A stretch of DNA of 64,000 nucleotides from positions 496,001 to 560,000 of the forward strand of contig BDSL01000033.1 of assembly GCA_003116995.1 (NCBI GenBank), given 5' to 3'. The position numbers and the translations under genes were made by a program. Each line of letters opens with the position of its first letter. The stretch's first letter is position 1. This document shows positions 13,312-24,302 of this stretch, piece by piece. The notes beneath the pieces were generated by a model, which had not been told where the DNA came from, made no database searches, and saw nothing but the letters and a program-made list of their open reading frames with translations. The DNA comes from Yamagishiella unicocca. Lineage: Eukaryota > Chlorophyta > Chlorophyceae > Chlamydomonadales > Volvocaceae.

Positions 13312-13845
13312 GTCTCAGCCATAGCCAAAGCGCGCGCAAGCAGGCGGCCTGGGGCGACCAAGAACAAAGGGCTGCATGAGCCTGATGAGCATCACAGCGC
13401 CAACACCATAGCCGACCCCAGCCAATCACCTTACCCTGGCGTCGACCCAATAGCGCCAGGGCCATTATTGCTGTCGATAAAGCTGAAGGTTACGTGCAGA
13501 TGTAGAGCGATGGGTTGGGCCCGATCGTTACGCAGAGCGAGTTGGCGGCTGAGCGCCTGTAAAGCCAACAATTTGTCACGAGTAAATTTGGATACAGTAA
13601 CACAGGAATGATTATTTTAGAGCAGGCTGTCACGGGCTCATGGGGTATGCATGAGTCTTCATTTCGTAGGTCAACAGGGTTATTCGTTCTATACTTTCTC
13701 TAGGATCCGTGACGTTGTTATTCCTATTATCACAAAACTTTCACATACACATTTCCTTTGCTTGGCTTGCATCAGAACGTGAAGCTGGCCAAGTACACAA
13801 GTTTGGACAAATGGACCGGGGCGACTAAGCCTAACAACGCCTAGG
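13312..13845. promoter_or_regulatory. divergent intergenic region upstream of the SET gene
   Basis: About 530 bases between the starts of the helical-repeat gene (-) and the SET gene (+). No coding potential is visible. The 13611-13840 part is AT-richer than its surroundings. Confidence 0.35.
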
Positions 13846-16800
13846 ATGGGGCAGGGTCGGCGCAGGCGCTCCTACTCAGACTCCAGTGGATCTGAATCTG
13901 ACTCAGAGTCAGACGCTGCAGCTGCGGAAGGAGATGGCGCGGGTCGGCAGAGCAACTCGGGGAGCGACCAGGACGCCGACAACTGGGTGCTGTGTGATCG
14001 ATGCACCAAGTGGCGACGTATTCCTGCTGGTTTTGCTGACCAAATTAGGGAGGACACGCCCTGGTAGGGTGCCGGCGCGCCGTCGTCGTTGCGCGCCTTC
14101 CCTGCACGGTTGGAAGACGCTTTCGCTGACGTCTGCCGCGCTATAGGTACTGTGAACATAACCCGAACAAGGCCTTCGCGAGCTGCAGCGTGGCGCAGGA
14201 GCTCACAAATGAGGAAATAGATGCTGCCGGAGACTCTGACGAGGTCAGTTGGGCCTCAAGCACAGCCCTTCACAATTGTTATTGATATATCTACGAAGGG
14301 ATTTGCCAGGAGCCGTTCTGGGGTTGCTGCGCTGTTTTGAAATCGTTTTACAATTCAACCCGACATGTAGACTTTAAGTTCTGGCCTACCCTTTTCGCCC
14401 TCAGAGCGACCACGATGAGGAGAGCCTTAAACGACGGCGAATCCCCGCCGTGTGGCAGCTGCTGAAGGACAATATCCTGGCGCACAGGAAGCATAAGCTG
14501 CAGGATGAGGACGACATCATGATATGCCACTGCAAGCCGATGTACCGTGGGGGCGATGGCTGTGGGCCGGACTGCATCAATAGGATGCTGTGCATTGAGT
14601 GCGTGCCGGTAAGCTCAGCATACGGGCGGCACCGTGGGGCCTGGGTGGGTCGGGTGGGGTTGGGGGCCCCAAACCCTGAGGGCTGCAAACACCATTAGCA
14701 AGCACTTTAGTTGGCACAACGTGCATATTTGAATCAATGCACTCATCCAATATTGACGGTCGAAGAACATGGCGTGAGGACATGCTGCGAGTTTAGCACC
14801 TATCCTTTCACCGTCAACCGGTGTGGCCTGGGGACACTGATTGCTGGCTGAGACGAAGCTGGCCGTTATCTCAGCTATGCGCGTGACCCTACAATCTATC
14901 CTTCTTCTGCTTACGGTGGGCCGTCTACGCAGGGATTCTGCCCGTCAGAGGAGAAGTGCACCAACCAGATGTTTTCCAAGCGGATGTACGCGAACCTGGA
15001 GATCGTGAGTCCATGGAGTTGTGTGATGGGGAGCAGCCGTGCTGGCTTCGTGAGGGTTCGGCAATGGTGCAATGTTGCCTACGGAAAAGATACTGTCCTG
15101 CCAGTCTTGCTCTACGGGGTCGCCATAACGCAAACCTGTGCCCTAGTAAAGCCAGTGTGGCGCACACGCTGTTGTCTGTTCGGGAATTCTGATCATAGGG
15201 TGGCTCTCCTTGTGTTTGCGCGTGTGACTCATGATTCCTCTGCCACTGGCTATGCCACAGCGGCGAGCCGGCGCCAAGGGCTTCGGGCTTTTTGCGCTGG
15301 AGGACATCAATGCGGGCCAATTCATCATCGAATACATTGGTGGGTTGGGGACACCTCAACCATGGTCTTCGAGTGCTAGGGTTGCGGGGATACCAGGCCT
15401 GGCTGGGCGCCTAATCTGGCCATGGCCGAAGAATGGGCATCTTGGGCGTGGCTGAAGAATCGGGTTGGGGGCCTGTCCGGCTGCATCCGGGCGTCAGGCG
15501 AGAATATGCGCAGTGGGGTGTGTTGGGAGGCGCCTGGAGGTCTCTCCGGCGTCGTTGATGGGCTATGTTGCCCAAGGCGTTGCGCCGTGCCGTCCTCGGG
15601 GCATCGCGTAGGAGCATACAGTCGCTGAACCCGTTGTTCGAGCATCCTGGCAATACTCGGGATACCGTTGACGGCGCAGGCGAAGTGCTGGAGGAGGACG
15701 AATACCAGCGGCGGAAGGACTACTACATGTCGGTGGGCCAGCGGCACTATTACTTCATGAACATTGGGAACGGGGAGGTCATTGACGCATGCCGTAAGGT
15801 GCGCAGGGCGTCGGACCCTTACTAGCAAGGTGGAATTGGTAATGGAAAGGCAAACATGGGATGAGCCGTGCCCAGCACCGGGGGGAATGCGCGGCATGGC
15901 ACTCCATTGCTGCATGGACGTTCTATTGAACCTGCTACTGCTGTGAGACTGGTGTCCCCTGAAGGTGGTAGGGTCAGTCGGACCGCACTAGGGATCCGGC
16001 TGCCATGCTTCTTAGGTTCAAATCATGTCCAGAACCTCACGCTCTGCTGTCGCCTCCTGCGAGCAGGGCAACATCTCGCGCTTCATCAACCACTCGTGCG
16101 AGCCCAACTGTGAGACACAGAAGTGGCTTGTGAAGGGCGAGCTGGCCATTGGGTTGTTCGCGGTACGCGACATCCCAAAGGACACGGAGCTTACGTTTGA
16201 CTACAACTTCGAACGGTATGGCGACAAGCCCATGCGCTGCTACTGCCGCTCCACCAACTGCCGCAAGTTCATCGGAGGCATGCAGGTTGGACCTCGTCGG
16301 GCCTGGGGGATGGACAGGGCTCCTGTGCGGAATGGCACCAGCACTGTGGGCTTGCCTCAGCCATTGCCGCTGCAATGCTGGATTATCATCAACTCCGCAC
16401 CGCCCGCCCCCGAACTCCAGTCACCGTCCCCGAATGTCTGACGTGCAGGACAACTTTGACGTCTCGCTGCTGCCCCCCGTGGAGCCGGACGATGTGTCTT
16501 ACGATCTGCCGCCCATCATGCTGACGGATGCGGACATGGACCCGAACATGCGCATGCTGCTGGAGTGGCGGGTGGGCGTCAAGGTGGACAAAACGAAGGA
16601 AGTGGGCATGGTCACTAGGTACGAGGCGGCAGGCGGACGCGCGTCGGCAATCATCCCCGTAGCATGAAGGCGGTTGCTGGCCAAGAACCCGGAAGTGGGA
16701 AATGGGCTGGGTCGGGGTTGCTGTCCCGGGCGGCGTACGACCACGGAGGCAAGCGTCATTTGCCTGATGCAATCGTGTTGACCAAACCACCCCTGACCCG

Positions 16801-19800
16801 CAGGCTGGAGCGCGTGTGCAAAGCGCGCAACGTCACGTGGACCGTTAAGCACTTCTACGGCCAGGAGCCCCCACCTGCACCGCAGCAGCTTGGGCTGCAG
16901 CAGAGCGTGGCGGTCCCGCCGGGCGCAAGCGTGCGCGGCACCGATAAAGCCCCGGCGGTCGACGCCGTCCCGGCGCCGGTGCCAGCCAAGGCGAAGCAGC
17001 AGCGCAAGGCAGAGAAAGTGGCGGCGGGGGCAGCGGCCGCTGGGACGGCGAGCAAGGGGAAGGCCTCCGGGACGAACGCGGCGAAGCAGCAGTCGGAGGG
17101 CTCCACGCATGCAGCGGGTGTTGCGAAGCTGCGGATAGACGATGGCGCAGGCAGCACGACGCCTGCGGCGGGATCGGGTCCAGCGGCGGGGCAAGCTGCG
17201 CGGCAGACGCCGTCGGTTACCCCGGAGGTGGCGCAGGTCCGCGGCCCGAAAGCTCTCTTCAAGCAGTGGAAAATCATGCAGCAGCAAGGTGCGGGGGGCT
17301 GGGAGCCCATGCCAGTAAATTCCGCGACCATGGGGCTGGGAGCTTGAGGCCTGGGGCATATGGCTGGCATTAGTGTAGGGAGACGACGCACCGTCGCTGT
17401 TCGTAGGTCCTCGCGGCTAGTTGTCTTCCTGGTGCGACCAATTTGCGTGCGCGATGCTTGGGCGACCGCTGCGCTTCTCGCTCGTCCACCCGGGTGGCTA
17501 ACGCTGTGGACCCGGGTCGCTTGGATTGGCTGCAGACGCCACGCCTGCGCCAGCTGTCGAGGAAAAGCCGGCTGCAACGCCGTCATCGCCGCCATCGCCG
17601 CGGTCGCCGCACTCTCCGCCGTCGCCGCATTCCCCACAGTCCCCTCGTTCCTCCTTGTCGCTCGACAATGACGACGCGGCACTAGACGAGCTGCGAACGG
17701 CAGCCACGGAGGCAGCCAAGCACGTCCCGCTGCGGAAACGGCTGAAGCGCTTGCTGCCCAAAACGCCCGTGGCTGAAAGGGCTGCGGCACATACGGCAGC
17801 GCAGAATGGCGGCGCCGCGGGGAACGCTGCGGCGCGGCGGTCCGACGGTAGCGCTGCTGGCAGCCTGGCGTCGGCGGCGCCAGCAGCTGGGATGGCCTCG
17901 TCCGTCGGCGTTGGGCGGAAAAACTCGTTGGGCACGGCCGGTGCGCCGCCGGCAGCCACAACGGTGGGGCTGTCCTACTCGCCGCCGCGTTCAACGTCGC
18001 CGCCGCCGTCCACGACGGGCCGGGGCAGCAGCGCGGCGCGCAAGCTGCGCAGCGAGATTGACCGACGACTGGAGGAGGTTGTGGGCAGCACCGGGCGGCT
18101 GAAGGACCCCAGCCGCCAGAGTATCATCAAGGTGCTTCGCCTGTTCAACCTCTGCGACATTGGCGGCGCGCCCACCCGAAACACAAACGGCTTCGGCGCC
18201 GCTGCCGGGGGCCGCTACCTGAACGGCGGCATGTCTCGCAACGCCGACGATATTGGCATCGCCGGGCCGGGGCCTGGCTCGACCTCGGCTTCAGGCGCCC
18301 TGTCAGCGAGGCAGCGTGCACGCATGGCGGACTTGTCGCTGCTGCTAGACGTGGTGCTCAAAACGACTAGCTCCGCGGCCAAGAAGGAGCTCGTGACGTG
18401 TGGCTTGCTGACGCAGCTGCATCAGGCCATGGGGCGAAACACGAGCAAGGAGTATTGCGTCATCTTGCGCAAGGTGCGTGACGCGGCTCGCCCTCCCCCG
18501 CTGGCGGTGCTGAGGGTACTAGGTGTCCAAAAGGCAGCGTGGGGCGGGCGGCAGGCGGCCTGAGGCGCAGCGAGAAATCACGGTCATGCCATTCCGGTTA
18601 TTGCCACACGGCCATCCAACGTGCGCGTTATGTCCTTCTCGTTTAGTACCGTAAGACTACTATTGCATTGGTGGTCGCCACTACTTGGCGACCAGCAAAG
18701 CAGCATTTCGCGTTTTTGTGGATTACATTGATACATGTCTCGTCCCTGCTCGGGCGTGGTTTGCTCCGCAGGTGCTGCGCGCGGTCGAGGGGCTCCCGCT
18801 CGACGCCAACGACGTGTATGCAGTGCGCTCCGCGCACGGCAACTTTGCTGACATGCTCCGGCAGCTGTCTAGTAACGCTGATTATGACGTTCGCACCAAG
18901 GCCACGGCTCTGCTGAAGAAGTTCCCGCCGTCAGCCGTTACGGACCAGCGGCTGTTGCAACTAATGGCGGCGCCGCCGGTGCGCTTCGGGCACGGGAGAG
19001 GCGGAGGGGGAATGGGAGGCAGCGGACTTGGCGGCATGCGCATGGGCGGGTTCGCTGGCAACAACATGATGCCCCTGGCGATGCAGCAACAGATCATGCA
19101 GCAGCAGATGTTGCTGATGAAGCAGCAGCAGATGTTACGGATGAAGGAGAGCGCTGCAGCAGCCGCGGCGGCGGCCAATGGGGGCCTCCCACCTCCGCCG
19201 CCGCTGATGCCGGGTGGCGCTGGCGCTTCGGGAGATGCCGACCCCGCTGCAGCTGCGGGCTCATTGCCGCGGACGTCCAGCGCGGTATCGCTCGACGACG
19301 CCATGGACATGGACCAGGCGCAAAACGGACCCGCGGGTCTGCCGCCACTCGGTCCAGGCCGCCAGCGGGCCATGGCTGTCGCTGCCGCGGCCGCGGCGGC
19401 CTTGGCGAACCGGCCCGGTCTCTTACGCCCCATGATGGGCAGGCCTGGGGTGCTCGGCGGCATGGCAGGCCCAATGGTCAACGGCATGGGGCCGATGGGG
19501 ATGGGGCCAATGGGCGGCGGCGGGGTCGGGCGGGGCGGCATGATGGGCATGATGGGGATGGGACCCTCACCCCTGGGGTTGCCGCCGCGGCCGCCGTCGC
19601 CCGCCCATATGGACATGTACGCCGGCTACAACGGCGCCGGCGCTGGTGACGATGGCTTTTACAACTCCAGCAAGCGGCGCAAGTTTAGTCATCCGCACGG
19701 GCTCGACAGCGCGGCAGGTGGCGACGCCGCCGGCGGACAGCTCCCGGGGCCCCCCCCTCGGCCGCCATATTCCCTTGGGGGCGTGCACCACATGCACCGG

Positions 19801-22041
19801 CACTCTGGCTGCGACGGCAGCGATGCCAGCGACCGAGAACCTCCGGGGCCGCCGCCCCTACCGCCGGACATGCCGCTCCCACCGCCGCCGCCGCACCCCT
19901 CCCATGCGCTCCGATACCAACGGAGCGGCTCGGAGGACCGGGACCCGGCGGTCGACCTTCCGGCGCGGCTGAGCGTGGAGCAGATTTTCGCCCTGCAGCG
20001 GCCGCTGGTGCGGCCACCGCTGCTGCCGCCGGTGCAGGGCCAGATCAAACCGGAGCGGCACTTGCACGGCCAGTTGACGGACGCGGTGATGCTGTTCGCT
20101 CTGGGCTTGTACGGCACCTGCTGGCCGACGAACCCGGCGCCTGCGGCGACGACAACGGGGCAACCGAAGGAACAGCAGCCCGAGTCGCCGGACGAAGCGG
20201 GCGGCATGTCACCGCTCATATACTCCTCGGACCCGCCGATGTCACCCGTGCTGGAGGCCCCGCCGCAGCCGACAGCCGGCAAGGCGCCGCAGCCGCAGCC
20301 GGAGCTGCCGTTACCACCACCGCCGCCGCCTGGGGGCACGTCTTTCGACGGCTCACAGTTGCGGCCGTTGCGCACGCACTCCACCGCGCTGGGGGCTGCT
20401 GCCGGTGGGCCCAGTCCGTACCATCAACAGGGCTCGCCGGCACAGTATGGCGGGTGGGACAGCCTTCCCGGGACAGCGGGGGCAGGCACTGGGTCGGCGT
20501 CGTCGACCCCGACCATGTCGGGGTTCGGTTCTGGCCCTCAACCTGGCGGTGGTGGCTTTATGCCACCTGCTTCAGCACCCAACAGCGCAACCGCCGCGGC
20601 TGCGGGGCTGCCGCCTGTCGTGCCGATCAGCTCCCTCAGCGACTGGCGCCTGCCGCCTCCGGCCCCGTCCACGGGGATCGCCACGGACGCCGCCGCGGCG
20701 GCGGCAGCCCCGCCCATGACGGGCAGTGTGCCGCTGCCGGCGATGTTGCGCGGGTCGCCTCACACGTCGCCGGAACACCTGGGCGCAGCAGGGGCGGCGG
20801 GTCGTGCGGGCACCCAAGCAGCGGCGAACGCGGGGTCAGCCGAGGGCGAGGATGTGGAAAACATCGACGGTGGGTCGGTGCGGAAGGGGGGGAAGGGGAG
20901 GGGTGGGGAGGGGGTTGCAGCGCCACCTGTGGTGACTTCCTGGCGCCCGTGGGAGTGGGCATGCATGCAGCAGTGGCCGTGCTAGAGGCATGTATACTGA
21001 AGAGCTTATGAACCCCGTTGATTTATCCGTCGGCACCCATCCTCACCCACGCCCCTGCCACCCTGCCTGATACCGGGCCCGCTTGCAGAGTGGTTGCGGC
21101 CCGTGTCCACCCAGCACGCTGATGCGTGGGACGAACCGGACCAGTGGTTTGAGGCGTACGTGGCCGATATGGTACGCCATCGGCTGGGCAAGTACATGCA
21201 GCCCGAGCACCCTAGCCGGGTATCCGTTCCAGAGGCCGCCATGCTGCGCGCGAAGGTGAGGGGCAGCGTAACATGGTTTGGGCCGCCAGCCGCTGCAGTC
21301 TGCACCACCCACCAAAATGCGACACGGCAAAAGATGCGCATCTTGTCAAAATTGGCACTGTCCAAGGAAAATCTCCCCCGGCAGCTCGGAATCCATCCCT
21401 GCCCCACCGCTCGCCTCCTGGGCCGCCAGGTGTACCGGGAAGTGGTGGCCAAGGAGCGGCGCGCTTGGGACGAGCGGCGGAGCGCCGGTGTGTACAAGCC
21501 CATTGAGCGCCACAAGCTGGAGGCGAACCTCAAGGAGTTCGTTCGTTCCACCATCAAGCGGATGCGTGACCGGGAGAAGGAGAAAGCTACCGGGGTGCCG
21601 GTGCCGTCAGCACCCGGGCAGGGCCACTACAGCGCCGGGAGGAGCGTGCATGGACCGCCAGGCTCCTCCAGTCACTTGCAGCAACGCCCGTCGCTGTCCA
21701 CCCCGTACGGCTTGACGCCGCCGCCGCCGTACCGTCTGTCGTCAGAGGGCTCGGTGCCGCGAACAGCGTTCGACCCGCCGCGGCTGACGCCGTCGCCGCC
21801 GCCGGACACGGCGCCGGCCGAGGACGGCACCACCGGGTGCGACGATGAGGCGCGCGCGGAGGCTGTGCAGCAGCGGGTATCGGCGCCGGACGGCCAACCG
21901 GCGGAAGAAGCCGCCGAGGATGATGAGTCATCAAGGGCGGTGTTGGCGGTAGCAGCCGAGTCGGCAGGGCCTATCGCTGGCGGCTGCGGCGGAGCTCCTG
22001 GTGCGGCCGACGTGCCCGTGGCAGAGGCCACAGCTTCGTGA
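13846..22041 (+). CDS. CW-AWS-SET histone-lysine N-methyltransferase (ASHH2/SETD2-type, H3K36)
   Basis: Thirteen exons: 13846-14063, 14147-14243, 14405-14608, 14933-15004, 15261-15339, 15680-15798, 16067-16285, 16449-16618, 16804-17288, 17536-18473, 18772-20869, 21089-21255, 21430-22041. All phases close, giving 1825 aa. Residues ~44-100 form a CW zinc finger (NWVLCDRCTKWRRIP, then PWYCEHNP and a final Cys), a reader of methylated H3K4 in known members. An AWS motif (CHC...CGPDCINRMLCIEC, CPSEEKCTNQMF) precedes the SET domain (GAKGFGLFALEDI, GNISRFINHSCEPNC, ELTFDYNFERYG) and a post-SET C-x-C-x4-C. This order matches plant ASHH2/SDG8, an H3K36 methyltransferase. Downstream, the 18300-18960 region encodes a helical part resembling a TFIIS-N fold. 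A 600-residue Met/Gln/Pro/Gly-rich low-complexity region follows. The C-terminal helical segment (EAAMLRAKVYREVVAKE, LKEFVRSTIKRMRDRE) resembles an SRI-type or related RNA polymerase II-associated module; that reading is inference. Confidence 0.85.
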
Positions 22042-24142
22042 GGCGTGGGCTGGTTTGCGTAGCACGGTCGCAGGCGGCTGCGGGCGCCCATGTTCTGGGT
22101 CGGCGAGGTGGCGGGCAGTGTAGCACCTCGCCCTGTAGCGGCGTACCGGGCCCCTGGAGGCGGGGATGTCTGCGGCCAAGTGTACAGGCTGGTCTGGTCT
22201 GGTGTATCGGCCCGCATGCCTCGCCGTCCTCTAGTGCGGTGTATCGGCCTGCGTGCCTCGCCGTCCTCCAGTGGTGCCCCATCCCTTCTCCCCGGTGTAC
22301 AAGCGACACACGAGTGAGCGAGCAGGCGAGTGCATGTGTGTGTTTGTCGCGTAGAGAGCAGACACGCTGCCGTGGTTTTTTCTGCGCCGCTGCTGCCGTG
22401 GGATTGGGGCAGCAGCAGCTGCACGGCGAGTTGCCTGGCAGCGCATGCCCGAAAGGCGGGTAATGAGTATCTCGGGGGCGGCATTTTTGTGTTCGATCGG
22501 CGACGGGGCCGGCCCGACGCACAGCGACGACGATTGCGCCGAGTCACCTGTACGTTGCCGCAGTCGAACGAAGTATTGCGCATGGAGTTGTACGAGGGGT
22601 CCGAGCGGTGGTTGGGACGCGCACAGCGGAGAGCAGGACATGGCCGGTGGCGGAACAGTCACCACACAGTCCCCGCCATTCGGCTTGACCACTGCGATCG
22701 GCGGCGGCGAAGACGGTGTCCTGGGAGGCTGGGGGCGAGCGGTGAGCTGGGGTGCAGAAGGGGAGAAGCTCGCGCGCCGGTGCCATTGCGGCCGGCGTTT
22801 GTGGTTGTTGCTGCGCCGTCTGATGGTCCTGGGGTGATGCTCGGGCGGGGAGCGACCGGCGCACGGAGGCATCGCGCCACGCGACGATGTCTCTGTTGGT
22901 TGGTGTCACGGCAGCGGTGGCGGTGCTGGGGTGAACGTGAGGTATGTAGGTAGGGTCCCTACCCGCAAGCGCCCATCACATTGCCGGGAGCTTGTAGGGC
23001 TGCACCGCTCGCACGCGAGGTGGCATTAGCAGGGCGCCGACGCCGCCCACCCCACACGCCGCGCGCTCGGCCCGCTGCTGCTGCTCGTTTTTGTTTGTCG
23101 TGGGTGGGCGGATGCGCAGCCGGTCGACGCCCCAATCCCCTAGATAACGTCTACATTGGTTTGGAGTGTACCGTATATAAGCATGTCCCTGAACTTGAAC
23201 TGTGGTATCACCGTCCGTCTGTGGGTTCTCGTGTTGACGTGAGGGGCTGTGCTGAGGCCGTTTATAACTTGTCTGATGACCACCACCATTTGACTTTTTC
23301 GTCCACGGCTCTTCAGCCGTACAACTGTGAGGATTGCGGCCCACGGGCGCTGACTACCCCGTCTTCCTTGACTTTTTGTGTCTTGATACTTGCGAACATT
23401 TGGGTTGGGGCTGCCCGCGAATCAAGGCCTCGTCTGCTGATGCAGATGCGGCAGTGTGTCGATTGGGGATTCGAGGACGCGCGTTTTGCAGCCTCTCCGG
23501 GTGATTTCCTTTGATACTTACGGGCGAGGCGCGTGTTGTTCGAGTCGAGCGCTTGAAGAGGACGAAGAATCCTTCATGCTACCAGGTCACCTGGATTGCG
23601 TTTGTCACGGGCGCTTTGCTGCGGGGTATCGTGGGGACCGCATTGCGCCCTCCCCGGCTTTGCCGCCCGTGTGTTGTTGAATAACCTACTTCCGGTGTGC
23701 TGTACACCCATGTCAAATGTCGAGTGCCGCCTATCCGGACTCCGCAAACGCTAAACACTGCGCCAAGCGACACACAGGGACCCCAACCCACGGGCCACGC
23801 GAGCGAAGCGCAACATGGCCGCCAGGTAGAAGCCCTGCGGCGCCACCACCCGGTATCCACATAATTTGCGGACGTCAATGGGCATCGACGACGCGCGTTT
23901 TCGCAGCCTTCCCTGGAGATTTACAACGACAGAAGCTTTGGCTCCGTCCGACATTTCATCAAAGTTCCGCCTGCTCTCCGCGCGCCCATCCACGCTGAAG
24001 ACCACACGCTGCTGCGCCCCTCCCCGCGATGACCGCACCAGAGCGCCCCGGCCGGCCATCGCTCCGGAACCAGCCTTGCCACCACCGCCTTTACGTCAAG
24101 AACAGCCGCATCGTGGACACCCTTACGAGCCCAACACAACCC
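22042..24142. other. convergent intergenic region, no confident gene
   Basis: About 2.1 kb between the stop of the SET gene (+) and the 3' end of the U-box gene (-). I find no TGTAA soon after 22041. An open frame at 22981-23514 (+) could give 177 aa with lower GC, but it has no recognised domain and no support from splice sites. The stretch also holds a short tandem duplication (22202-22272) and a diverged repeat pair (23461/23881). Confidence 0.4.
22202..22272. repeat. tandem duplication, unit about 37 bp
   Basis: Two adjacent copies of a unit beginning GTGTATCGGCC and ending CTCGCCGTCCTC, differing at a few bases (22202-22234 and 22239-22272). Confidence 0.7.
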
Positions 24143-24200
24143 TTACAGTCGCAACGCAACAATACACACAAGGCGTGCCACTGTCCTGCAACCTATTACA
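24143..24200 (-). terminator. candidate polyadenylation signals of the U-box gene
   Basis: TTACA (TGTAA on the - strand) occurs at 24143-24147 and 24196-24200, 100-160 bases beyond the stop codon at 24303. Spacing suits a chlorophyte 3' end. Confidence 0.45.
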
Positions 24201-24302
24201 TTTCCTGTCATTTACTATTAAGCGTCCCGCGGCGCCCGAGATGCAATCGGCAATCCAACGTCCGGCCGCTTCTCAACCCGCGTCGGGCTCCAAGCCGACC
24301 AC

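Noticed and set aside
18882..20384. Minus-strand frames of up to 244 aa
   Set aside because: They are shadows of the low-complexity part of the SET gene.
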